7,489 nucleotides of DNA from Candidatus Saccharimonadota bacterium (GTDB lineage: Bacteria > Patescibacteriota > Saccharimonadia > Saccharimonadales > UBA4665), in contig JARIHB010000045.1 in assembly GCA_029288515.1 (NCBI GenBank), positions 1-7,489 on the forward strand, in the 5' to 3' direction. The notes beneath the pieces were generated by a model. That model was not told the origin of the DNA, made no database searches, and saw only the letters and a program-made list of their open reading frames with translations. A program made the translations under genes and the position numbers. Positions 1 to 6,479 of the stretch are shown piece by piece; position 1 is the first letter of the stretch; every line of letters begins with the position of its first letter.

Positions 1-350
1 TTAGTCTGCGGCATTGGGCCTTCCTGGGCATCAACAATCAGCAGACAGCCGTCAGCCATATTCAATGTGCGTTCCACTTCACCGCTGAAGTCGGCGTGGC
101 CGGGTGTATCGATAATGTTGATGCGGTAGTCGTCGTGCTGCACCGCAGTAATCTTGGCCGTGATGGTAATGCCGCGTTCGCGCTCCTGATCGCCGCTGTC
201 CATAATCAGCGACTGGCTCATTTCCGCCTGGTTATCACGAAACGTTTTGGACTGTTTCAGCAGGCCGTCCACCAGTGTGGTCTTGCCGTGGTCAACGTGG
301 GCAATGATGGCAATATTGCGGATCTTGGCCGGGTCCTGGGTATTTTGCAT
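1..350 (-). CDS. typA: Translational GTPase TypA/BipA, N-terminal part (3' end outside window)
   Basis: Ribosome-associated GTPase of the EF-G/LepA family, cytoplasmic, involved in ribosome assembly and stress or cold adaptation in bacteria where it was studied. The visible 116 residues are the start of the G domain. The P-loop is AHVDHGKT (17-24), switch I is RERGITI (57-63) and G3 is DTPGHADF (81-88). The segment DAQEGPMPQT (107-116) carries the GPMPQT signature that separates TypA from LepA, which has a different sequence there. The ATG at 348-350 is the natural family start: it lies just ahead of the usual KIRNIAIIAHVDHGKT segment. The reading frame is open to base 1, so the rest of the G domain, the later domains and the stop are missing. 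Shine-Dalgarno support is weak (GAG close to the ATG). The gene is divergent from protein A; its promoter and leader hairpin are listed separately. Identity is near certain, and only the length is unknown. Confidence 0.93.
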   Translation of the reverse strand, partial: MQNTQDPAKIRNIAIIAHVDHGKTTLVDGLLKQSKTFRDNQAEMSQSLIMDSGDQERERGITITAKITAVQHDDYRINIIDTPGHADFSGEVERTLNMADGCLLIVDAQEGPMPQT

Positions 351-359
351 GTCTCAAAA

Positions 360-384
360 ATAGAGGGCTTGCGCGCGCCTCTAT
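360..384 (-). promoter_or_regulatory. Hairpin plus U-run in the typA leader
   Basis: On the minus strand ATAGAGG (384-378) pairs perfectly with CCTCTAT (366-360) around an 11-base GC-rich loop. Four more T residues follow at once (359-356), then GAGAC and the typA ATG. This has the form of a small intrinsic terminator or attenuator placed between the predicted typA start site (about 391) and the start codon. It could equally be a structure that slows ribosome loading, or a thermosensor; the sequence does not decide. The stem is only 7 bp and A/T-rich at its base, so termination would be partial. On the plus strand no T-run follows, so it is not a terminator for plus-strand transcription. Confidence 0.5.
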
Positions 385-397
385 ACCTTTCCCTGTT

Positions 398-426
398 AGT
401 ATAGCACAAAACACTGTTGATTTAAA
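398..426 (-). promoter_or_regulatory. Predicted typA promoter with extended -10
   Basis: Read on the minus strand, TTTAAA (426-421) is followed by a 17-base spacer and TATACT (403-398). TGC directly precedes the -10, giving the extended form TGCTATACT. The predicted start is near 391, which leaves a leader of about 41 bases before the typA ATG. The same nine bases TGCTATACT occur ahead of metK. Spacing and hexamers fit a housekeeping sigma factor; the start site itself is inferred. Confidence 0.6.
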
Positions 427-452
427 GCCATAAACATTACATAATACCTGCC

Positions 453-481
453 TTGCACAAAATGCGCATGCACTTTAAGCT
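453..481 (+). promoter_or_regulatory. Predicted promoter of protein A gene, leaderless arrangement
   Basis: TTGCAC (453-458), a 17-base spacer and TAAGCT (476-481), ending 6 bases before the ATG at 488. The same pattern, TTGCAG-17-TAAGCT, stands 7 bases before the ATG of the paralogous gene B, which is the main reason to believe it. No Shine-Dalgarno-like purine run lies in the 15 bases before the ATG. A start site 6-7 bases past the -10 would fall on the start codon. The -10 is a weak match to TATAAT, so a different conserved element is possible. Confidence 0.45.
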
Positions 482-487
482 ATCTAC

Positions 488-1726
488 ATGTTCGAATATG
501 GCGAAACCAACAGACAAGCTCCCGATTATAGCGATATGGTCCTACCGCCTTTACAGGGCAACCCTGATTTAGCTCAGCCTCACTTCCTCCCGGTATCTCC
601 GCGTGAAATCCCTGAAGTCGCCGCTACCCCCGTAACATCTGCGGCAGGAACAGAACACGTACCGCCAGAGCCGTATAACCCCTGGCGTATGAAGCAGATT
701 CACTACATGGAGGGAGATAGGATCGAAGGCGATCATCCTAACGACACTGCGCGTAGGCTTACCGACGAGTGGCGTAGCGAACTGATGGGTATATGGGAGA
801 AAAACCAGCAGGCACTCGGGCACGCCCCTGACCGAAACGCCGAATATGAGCCAACGATTGCTCACGGTCGCGAACTATTAGTCCAAGCCTTCGGACCTGC
901 TCTAGGTTCGCGACTTATAAAAGTAGTCGACGTTGAGGCAGGCCGAGCTCATGGCCTGCTGTCCGCCGGTAATGTCGGGCATATCATGAATGGCCACCTG
1001 GTTGTCGGCTTCCATTCGCAATTTGCACCGCATATCCGAGAGAGGGAGGTACTCAACACTATACTCCATGAGGGTGCTCACACCCGCCACGGTACTGACA
1101 CCGCTGTAGTGACCTCCCTGCATGAAGTGGACTCGCACGACGCTGACGGTGTACCACATATGAGCTTTACACCGTTCGAGGTGCCACTTAACCGTATAAT
1201 TGAGTTTACGGCATATCCCGACCAGCCCCCAATGGCCGGTGGATATTTTTTTGAAGAAGCCGTAGTAGAAAGTTACCGGGCGCGCACGGTCACAGAAGCG
1301 CTTGGCAGTAATGAACTGACCGGCACGATTATGCTTGCCGGCACCGAAGACACACCCTACACGCAGGCCTATACCGACGGCCGTGACGGTCATCCCCCTT
1401 ACGACCCGGCTCAAAAATGCGTATATGTACCATGGCAGTATGCATCATCCGCATTCAGGTACAAGGGCAGAAACATGATACAAAGTTCCACAGCAAGCAT
1501 GGCCGCATATGGCCTCGACCTGCTCGACGAGCAATTGCCTGGCATTCGCGACGAAATAACCTCCTACGGCAATAATCCAGACGTACGTCATCACATAGAA
1601 GAACGTATCGACGGTATAGAGGCCGGTTTATTCCAGAAACTTTTTCTCCTCCCCTACACTAAGGCAGCCTTTCACGGCGGGCTGTCGAGGATAGCGCGCG
1701 CACTCGGCATGACCGGCACATCATAA
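488..1726 (+). CDS. Putative HExxH zinc metalloprotease-like protein (paralogue A)
   Basis: 412-residue protein of a family I do not recognise by name. Residues 1-65 are proline-rich and acidic, with low complexity and no signal peptide or membrane segment, so it is probably cytoplasmic unless exported by another route. The recognisable blocks are NPWRMKQIHY (64-73) and a helical, charged stretch around 85-140. Next come TILHEGAH (191-198, an HExxH zinc-site motif with H194, E195 and H198) and FFEEAVVESY (254-263). The last blocks are CVYVPWQYA (311-319), AAYGLDLLDEQLPG (339-352) and IEERIDGIEAGL (370-381). E256, E257 or E261, some 60 residues past the HExxH, could supply a third zinc ligand as in gluzincins. 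All these blocks recur in gene B at 2842-4125. The start is supported because it aligns with that of gene B and sits just after the shared promoter element. The TAA stop overlaps the opposite-strand deaminase gene by 6 bp. Protease activity is inference; a non-catalytic metal-binding role is possible. Confidence 0.85.
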   Translation: MFEYGETNRQAPDYSDMVLPPLQGNPDLAQPHFLPVSPREIPEVAATPVTSAAGTEHVPPEPYNPWRMKQIHYMEGDRIEGDHPNDTARRLTDEWRSELMGIWEKNQQALGHAPDRNAEYEPTIAHGRELLVQAFGPALGSRLIKVVDVEAGRAHGLLSAGNVGHIMNGHLVVGFHSQFAPHIREREVLNTILHEGAHTRHGTDTAVVTSLHEVDSHDADGVPHMSFTPFEVPLNRIIEFTAYPDQPPMAGGYFFEEAVVESYRARTVTEALGSNELTGTIMLAGTEDTPYTQAYTDGRDGHPPYDPAQKCVYVPWQYASSAFRYKGRNMIQSSTASMAAYGLDLLDEQLPGIRDEITSYGNNPDVRHHIEERIDGIEAGLFQKLFLLPYTKAAFHGGLSRIARALGMTGTS

Positions 1727-2746
1727 ATATGAGTCAAGGCCGCCGGGGGCGGGTATAAACGAGCTTTTAAAGGCGGTTTGGTTGCAGGCGGCCAGCTCAC
1801 CTTCCGTCAGAAGACCCGCATCGCGCAGCATGGCGAATTGCCGCATCAGACGGCAGCCTTCGATCATTTCCGGCCAGTCGGTATTGATACAAAATTTAAC
1901 ATTATTACGGATAAGCGTGCGCAGGATCCACTTCATTTCCTGCATATCTTTCACGGCTTTGGTGGCAATGTTGCTCATCGGGCACACTTCCAGTACGACA
2001 CCTTTGGCCGCCAGCTCGTGCATCAGCGGCTCATCGTAGGCAGCTCGAATGCCGTGCCCGATGCGTTCCGGCGTAACATATTGTAATGCCTCCCACATAT
2101 CCGACGTACCGGCCGTTTCGCCGGAGTGAACGGTACTATGCAGGCCGGCCCGGCGTGCCCTACGGAACAACCAGGCATACTCCGATAGTTTAAATTCCGG
2201 CGTTGCCGGGCCGGCTACATCGATACCCACCACACCGCGCGACCGGTATTTAATCGCCTTCTCTACTATAATGGCATTGTCTTCCACGCTCGCCGCCCGG
2301 TCCATGCAAAAAATCAGTCCAGCGCTTAGGCCCGGACATTCCAAAAGCGCGCGTTCCATGCCGCGCAGCATGGCCATAATAATATGGTCTAGGTCAAACT
2401 CGGCCTCACGATTGTGCTTCATCGGATTGTTACGCAGCTCTATAAGCGTAATATTGTTCTTACGATACGCACCGGTCATGGTGTGATATGTTGCCTGCTC
2501 GACGGCGTGCGTACCGCTGCTGAGCCGGTCCAAAATAGGGGTGTACACTTTAGTAAAGTACGTCTCCATCTTCATACGCCGGGCAGGCGACAGCGTAATA
2601 TAATCGCGGAATTCGTTGAATTCCTTTTTGGGCAGTTTTATGCCCAGCTCGTGGGCAATCTGCCACAAGACTTCAGCACTAATCGAGGCAGCCAAATGGG
2701 CGTGCAGTTCAGCTAACGGATAGTCGGGAAACGGCGCTTCTTCCAT
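1721..2746 (-). CDS. Adenosine deaminase-family protein
   Basis: 341-residue metal-dependent amidohydrolase of the adenosine/AMP deaminase type, a family that hydrolytically deaminates a purine (classically adenosine to inosine) in the cytoplasm. Visible active-site motifs are LHAH (14-17, metal ligands H15 and H17), HSGE (207-210, metal ligand H207 and catalytic E210), RIGHG (228-232, H231), EVCPMSN (253-259) and NTDWP (288-292, metal ligand D290). Length matches the family (about 330-350). Two departures stand out. The usual HxHLDG reads HAHLAA, and the second aspartate of the usual TDDP is tryptophan (W291). In studied adenosine deaminases that second aspartate contacts the purine, so substrate preference may differ. 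A purine salvage role would suit an organism with few biosynthetic pathways. The ATG at 2744-2746 sits 5 bases after a good promoter. The gene lies between the two paralogues A and B on the opposite strand. Family is sure; substrate is not, so no symbol is given. Confidence 0.88.
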   Translation of the reverse strand: MEEAPFPDYPLAELHAHLAASISAEVLWQIAHELGIKLPKKEFNEFRDYITLSPARRMKMETYFTKVYTPILDRLSSGTHAVEQATYHTMTGAYRKNNITLIELRNNPMKHNREAEFDLDHIIMAMLRGMERALLECPGLSAGLIFCMDRAASVEDNAIIVEKAIKYRSRGVVGIDVAGPATPEFKLSEYAWLFRRARRAGLHSTVHSGETAGTSDMWEALQYVTPERIGHGIRAAYDEPLMHELAAKGVVLEVCPMSNIATKAVKDMQEMKWILRTLIRNNVKFCINTDWPEMIEGCRLMRQFAMLRDAGLLTEGELAACNQTAFKSSFIPAPGGLDSYL

Positions 2747-2751
2747 ATTCT

Positions 2752-2781
2752 AGTAAAGCGTGCCGTACGGCGTGCTGTCAA
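2752..2781 (-). promoter_or_regulatory. Predicted promoter of the deaminase gene, leaderless arrangement
   Basis: On the minus strand a consensus TTGACA (2781-2776) is followed by 18 bases and TTTACT (2757-2752), ending 5 bases before the ATG at 2746. Transcription would begin at or next to the start codon. No Shine-Dalgarno is present. An alternative -10, TAGAAT (2752-2747), abuts the ATG and would place the start inside the gene, so TTTACT is preferred. The spacer contains a perfect palindrome, listed separately. Confidence 0.6.
2762..2771. repeat. Palindrome GCCGTACGGC between divergent genes
   Basis: A perfect 10-bp inverted repeat lies inside the -35/-10 spacer of the deaminase promoter. 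It is also about 35 bp upstream of the predicted -35 of gene B. Its position would suit an operator for a dimeric repressor acting on the deaminase promoter. It is short, and no second copy was noticed in the window, so chance is quite possible. Confidence 0.3.
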
Positions 2782-2805
2782 CCAATAGAAGTGTGTCGCT
2801 TTGGC

Positions 2806-2834
2806 TTGCAGTCTCCGCTGTCATACACTAAGCT
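2806..2834 (+). promoter_or_regulatory. Predicted promoter of protein B gene, leaderless arrangement
   Basis: TTGCAG (2806-2811), a 17-base spacer and TAAGCT (2829-2834) end 7 bases before the ATG at 2842. The element matches the one ahead of gene A in both hexamers (one base differs) and in spacing, although the spacer sequence has diverged. A second reading, TTGGCT-17-TACACT (2801-2806 and 2824-2829), is possible. No Shine-Dalgarno is seen before the ATG. Confidence 0.45.
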
Positions 2835-2841
2835 GACTGAT

Positions 2842-4125
2842 ATGCATGGAAGTTTCGACCGCGACGAACCCGCTCCCGATGCTTTTGGCGCCCTACCTGA
2901 ATATACCAATGTGCCTCCAACCGGATTTGGCGGGCTTACCGTACCACAATTTTTACCAAATGACGACGACCGCCGTCCGGAAGGAAGCGCCCATGACGTC
3001 CCCAACGACCCCGCAATCTCCCTACCCAACATGCAGCCCGAAAGCGCACATTCGGATCCCTGGAAAATGAAACAAATACACTACATCGGCAGCATGGTGT
3101 GCGAGGGCGAACACCCTGATCCAGCAGCCCGCGAAGCCCTAGACCGCCACCGCCGCGCTATAGCAAAAGAGCTCGGCGAGATTGACGAAGCATTGGAAGC
3201 CGCAGAAACACACAACGACGACTATGCCAGCGAGCTAAGCCATGTCCGGCAAGTACTCACCAGAGATTTCGGCGAGCGAGTGGGCGCAGCACCAATGTAT
3301 ATTCTTGGCGAGGACGATTTCAGCAAAATAGATGGCTCGAAAATCCGAGGGTTAGATAAGGCCGGCAGAATCATAGTATGCGAATACACAAACAGGCGTA
3401 TGTTGTTCGGCAAACGGCCTGTCGTTAGTACGTTGCTCCACGAAGGTGCGCATGAGCGCGCAGGAGACAGACGAATGCTATCCACTTCATACACCGAGCC
3501 AGGCATACATCTGCCATGGCGAGGAGTGATTAAATACGACACACGACACGCGGCAGTAAATGAGCTTACACACCTGGAAGTCGACCCAAAGCATGGTTTT
3601 GTAAAGCGCGGTGCTTATTTCGAGGAAGGGTTTGTGGAGAGTTATGCTATCCGCGCAACAAACGAAATTCTTGGCAGCATCGCGGTAATCTGCCCGCCGT
3701 TCACGTTCACCCTCGCCTCGGACGGTAAAAACCTCGTGGGTTTTAGTGACGGCGTAACAGCATCACCACCTCATTACGACAAAGGGAACGATTGTCTGTA
3801 TGTACCTTGGAGGTACGCCTACGCTGTAGGGGCCGATGAAGACCGCAACATATTCATCAACCCCCAAGACACCCCCATAGCTGCCTACGGCATCGATTTA
3901 CTTGATACACAATTACCAGGCCTGTATAGCGAGATGGCGCGGTCACACACCGATCCGGCGTTAAGAGAATACATAAAAGAGCGAGTAGACGGCATCGAGA
4001 AGGGGCTACATAAGCGCCTTGCGAGTCTTCCGTACAGCTATACCGGTCTGCGCGAAGGTACAAAAATAATCGTGGAAAGGCTTGGCATTGCCGACCAGCC
4101 AGTACCGCCTGACGACGAATTATAA
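2842..4125 (+). CDS. Putative HExxH zinc metalloprotease-like protein (paralogue B)
   Basis: 427-residue paralogue of the protein at 488-1726, with the same order of parts. There is a proline-rich acidic N-terminus (1-70), DPWKMKQIHY (72-81) and EGEHP (88-92). A charged helical region (95-145) precedes STLLHEGAH (196-204; H200, E201, H204). Then come YFEEGFVESY (259-268), CLYVPWRYA (318-326), AAYGIDLLDTQLPG (347-360) and IKERVDGIEKGL (378-389). The putative catalytic motif and the EExxxES motif are intact, while the rest has diverged strongly, so the duplication is old and both copies appear maintained. No signal peptide or membrane segment is visible. A GTG at 2791 would add 17 residues, but the ATG at 2842 is chosen: it aligns with the start of gene A and the extension would run through the promoter. 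Only 20 bp separate its stop from rarA. Function is unknown; peptidase activity is inferred from HExxH alone. Confidence 0.85.
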   Translation: MHGSFDRDEPAPDAFGALPEYTNVPPTGFGGLTVPQFLPNDDDRRPEGSAHDVPNDPAISLPNMQPESAHSDPWKMKQIHYIGSMVCEGEHPDPAAREALDRHRRAIAKELGEIDEALEAAETHNDDYASELSHVRQVLTRDFGERVGAAPMYILGEDDFSKIDGSKIRGLDKAGRIIVCEYTNRRMLFGKRPVVSTLLHEGAHERAGDRRMLSTSYTEPGIHLPWRGVIKYDTRHAAVNELTHLEVDPKHGFVKRGAYFEEGFVESYAIRATNEILGSIAVICPPFTFTLASDGKNLVGFSDGVTASPPHYDKGNDCLYVPWRYAYAVGADEDRNIFINPQDTPIAAYGIDLLDTQLPGLYSEMARSHTDPALREYIKERVDGIEKGLHKRLASLPYSYTGLREGTKIIVERLGIADQPVPPDDEL

Positions 4126-4133
4126 AGATGGGG

Positions 4134-4139
4134 TAAAAT
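4134..4139 (+). promoter_or_regulatory. Possible -10 element for rarA
   Basis: TAAAAT ends 6 bases before the rarA ATG, the same spacing as the elements before genes A and B. No convincing -35 lies 16-18 bases upstream, where the end of gene B is. TAAGG touches the ATG with no spacing, too close to act as a normal Shine-Dalgarno, and GGGG at 4130-4133 is 12 bases away. rarA may instead be co-transcribed with gene B. Confidence 0.3.
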
Positions 4140-4145
4140 ATAAGG

Positions 4146-5324
4146 ATGAGCCGTCCACTTGCCGAACGCATGCGTCCCGAGACCCTCGATGATGTCGTGG
4201 GGCAGAAGCACTTGCTGGAGCAGGGCCAGATTATCCGGCAAATTATCGAGCGCAAGCAGCCCACCAGCCTAATACTATGGGGGCCGCCCGGCAGCGGCAA
4301 AACCACGCTGGCACGCATTATCGCCCGCGAAACCGGTGCCGAGTTTATCGAAATCAGCGCTGTTACCGCCGGTAAGGCCGACATAACCAAAGCCGTTACC
4401 GACGCGCAAGCCAACCAGCGCCTGGGCATGCGCACCATTTTGTTCGTGGATGAAATTCACCGCTTCAACAAAGCCCAGCAGGATACCCTGCTGCCGCACG
4501 TCGAGGATGGCACCATCGTGCTGATCGGCGCAACCACCGAAAACCCGAGCTTTGAGGTTATTACACCGCTGTTGAGCCGCTCGCGTGTGCTGGTGCTGCA
4601 GGCACACACCAAAGAAGATATTGTTGCGATCCTTAAAAAGACTGCTAAAGCCGAAAAACTGACCGCCAAACGCATGCCCGCCAAAAGCATCGATCTGCTG
4701 GCCGAGCTCTCGGGCGGCGACGCGCGCGTGGCGCTGGGCAACCTGGAGCTGGCGCTGCAGCTCACCGACAAAACAGTATCACCGGCTATTATTACCACTG
4801 CCGCCCAAAAACGCGTGCCCGGCTACGATAAAGCCGGCGAACAGCACTACAACATCATCAGCGCCTTTATAAAGAGCATGCGCGGCAGTGACGCTACCGC
4901 CGCACTGTATTATATGGCGCGCATGCTGCAGGCCGGTGAAGATCCCAAGTTCATCGCCCGCCGCATGATTATATTCGCCTCCGAAGATATCGGCCTGGCT
5001 GCGCCAGCAGCCCTCAACCTGGCTGTATCCACCTTTTTGGCAGTAGGACGGATTGGGCTGCCGGAAGCCGAATATAACCTCTACCACTGTGCGACCATCC
5101 TCGCCAAAGCGCCTAAGTCACGTGAGGTAGCCAATGCCATGGGCGCGGCCAAAGCCGCGGCCCGCGACTATCCCGACGCACCGGTGCCGCTTCATATCCG
5201 CAACGCCCCCACCAAACTCATGAAAGATTTAGGATACAACAAAGGATATAAATGGGAGGCCGGCTACCAGCACGAAAAGGGTTTCCTGCCGCCAGAGCTG
5301 GGCGATATTAATTTCTTCGCCTAG
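4146..5324 (+). CDS. rarA: Replication-associated recombination protein A (RarA/MgsA), AAA+ ATPase
   Basis: 392-residue cytoplasmic AAA+ ATPase related to clamp loaders and eukaryotic WRNIP1. It acts at stalled or damaged replication forks. Visible are RMRPETLDDVVGQKHLL (8-24), Walker A GPPGSGKT (46-53) and Walker B ILFVDEIHRF (98-107). The sensor-1 region is IGATTENPSF (127-136), followed by the SRSR arginine region (144-147) and sensor-2 SGGDARVALGNLE (189-201). The family-specific C-terminal tetramerisation domain follows, with SAFIKSMRGSDATAALYYMA (239-258), RRMIIFASEDIG (272-283) and IRNAPTKLMKDLGY (351-364). It ends soon after LPPEL, about 35 residues earlier than E. coli RarA as I recall it (447 residues), so it lacks the charged C-terminal tail; the N-terminus is also shorter. 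It lies 20 bp after gene B and ends tail-to-tail with metK, with 10 bp between the stops. Identity is secure. Confidence 0.96.
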   Translation: MSRPLAERMRPETLDDVVGQKHLLEQGQIIRQIIERKQPTSLILWGPPGSGKTTLARIIARETGAEFIEISAVTAGKADITKAVTDAQANQRLGMRTILFVDEIHRFNKAQQDTLLPHVEDGTIVLIGATTENPSFEVITPLLSRSRVLVLQAHTKEDIVAILKKTAKAEKLTAKRMPAKSIDLLAELSGGDARVALGNLELALQLTDKTVSPAIITTAAQKRVPGYDKAGEQHYNIISAFIKSMRGSDATAALYYMARMLQAGEDPKFIARRMIIFASEDIGLAAPAALNLAVSTFLAVGRIGLPEAEYNLYHCATILAKAPKSREVANAMGAAKAAARDYPDAPVPLHIRNAPTKLMKDLGYNKGYKWEAGYQHEKGFLPPELGDINFFA

Positions 5325-5334
5325 GCCCAGCTGA

Positions 5335-6474
5335 CTACTTTATAGAAACAACTTGCTCCCAAGGGAGAGCCGGCTTGCCAAAGTGGCCGTAGGCCGTAGT
5401 TTGGCTATAAATCGGCCGCGCCAGGTCTAGTTTCCCGATAATACCCTTCACTGATGTATCGATCAGCTTGTCTTTAAAGGCATATAATTCTTCTTCGCTT
5501 ACGGTCGCGGTGCCGAATGTCTCAATGGTCTGCATCAGCGGTTGCGGCTTGCCAATTACATAGGCAAGGCCCACTTCACACCGCTCCGCCAGACCGGCAG
5601 CTACAATATTCTTGGCAATATAGCGGGCCGCATACGCACCGGAACGGTCAACTTTGCTCGGGTCCTTGCCGCTAAATGCGCCGCCGCCTACTCGGGCATA
5701 GCCGCCGTACGTATCAACCACAATCTTACGGCCAGTCAGGCCGGCGTCGCTTTCCGGGCCGGGGATATGCCACAAGCCAGTACCGTTCACCACGATGTCG
5801 TCGTCGCCCGGCAGCGTAAAACCGTAGCGCTCCAGCACCGGCGTAAACACATGTTTGATAATGTCGGCGCGTACGTCTGCACCAGTCGTCTTTTCGTCAT
5901 GTGCCACCGCTGCCACCAGCTTCTCGACTGCCACTGGCTTGTCTGCCTCATAGCGCACCGTAACCTGCGCTTTGCCGTCGGGCCGCAGCCAGGCTAGCGT
6001 CCCATCTCCGCGCACTTCGTCGATGCGATGCGCAAGAGCATGAGCCAGCGCAATGGGCAGCGGCATCAATTCCGGCGTTTCCTTACAGGCGTAGCCGAAC
6101 ATCATACCCTGGTCGCCGGCACCGTCAGTGTCTACGCCCAGCGCAATTTCCGGCGACTGCTGATGTATGTCATTGCTAAAAATCGACTCCGTCGAAAATC
6201 CCCACGCCGGGTTGGTATAACCCAGCCGTTTTACCGTCTCGCGCACAATTTCTTCAAAATCAACCTTGGCGGTCGTTTTTATTTCGCCAAAGAGCGCGAT
6301 CTGATTCGCTCCAGCCACTGTCTCGACACCGGCCCGGGAATGAGGATCCTGGGCAAGTAGTGCGTCAACAATAGCATCGCTAATGGCATCGGCGATTTTA
6401 TCCGGATGCCCGGCACATACCGACTCACTGGTAAAAAGGCGTACGCGTGCCTTCGTAGTTTGATTTGTTGACAT
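5335..6474 (-). CDS. metK: S-adenosylmethionine synthetase (methionine adenosyltransferase)
   Basis: Cytoplasmic enzyme that makes S-adenosylmethionine from methionine and ATP, releasing phosphate and pyrophosphate. The 379 residues match the usual length of about 380-400. Signatures are FTSESVCAGHPDKIADAISD (14-33; H23, D25 and K26 of HPDK), GAGDQGMMFGYA (118-129), GGGAFSGKD (263-271), KVDRS (274-278), ARYIAKNIVAAGLA (283-296) and the C-terminal AYGHFGKPALPWE (361-373). The ATG at 6472-6474 is chosen because AAAGGA lies at a normal distance upstream and the family starts shortly before FTSESV. A TTG at 6522 would add 16 residues but lies inside the leader structure and is rejected. The stop is 10 bp from that of convergent rarA, and no terminator is visible between them. 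The leader appears to be a SAM-sensing riboswitch, which would give feedback control by the product. Confidence 0.98.
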   Translation of the reverse strand: MSTNQTTKARVRLFTSESVCAGHPDKIADAISDAIVDALLAQDPHSRAGVETVAGANQIALFGEIKTTAKVDFEEIVRETVKRLGYTNPAWGFSTESIFSNDIHQQSPEIALGVDTDGAGDQGMMFGYACKETPELMPLPIALAHALAHRIDEVRGDGTLAWLRPDGKAQVTVRYEADKPVAVEKLVAAVAHDEKTTGADVRADIIKHVFTPVLERYGFTLPGDDDIVVNGTGLWHIPGPESDAGLTGRKIVVDTYGGYARVGGGAFSGKDPSKVDRSGAYAARYIAKNIVAAGLAERCEVGLAYVIGKPQPLMQTIETFGTATVSEEELYAFKDKLIDTSVKGIIGKLDLARPIYSQTTAYGHFGKPALPWEQVVSIK

Positions 6475-6479
6475 AAAAT

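Noticed and set aside
902..1414. Long minus-strand open frame inside gene A
   Set aside because: It has no recognisable motifs, is antisense to conserved blocks shared by A and B, and is the usual shadow of a GC-balanced gene.
1721..2746. Toxin-antitoxin or defence island reading of the A-deaminase-B cluster
   Set aside because: No nuclease, toxin, NTPase sensor or mobile-element signature is present, and the neighbours are housekeeping genes; the evidence supports only a conserved unknown family.
2791..2841. GTG start at 2791 adding 17 residues to gene B
   Set aside because: The extension runs through the promoter-like element shared with gene A, and the ATG at 2842 aligns with the start of A.
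3857..4438. Minus-strand open frame across the end of gene B and the start of rarA
   Set aside because: It crosses two well-supported genes antisense and has a low-complexity translation; treated as a shadow frame.
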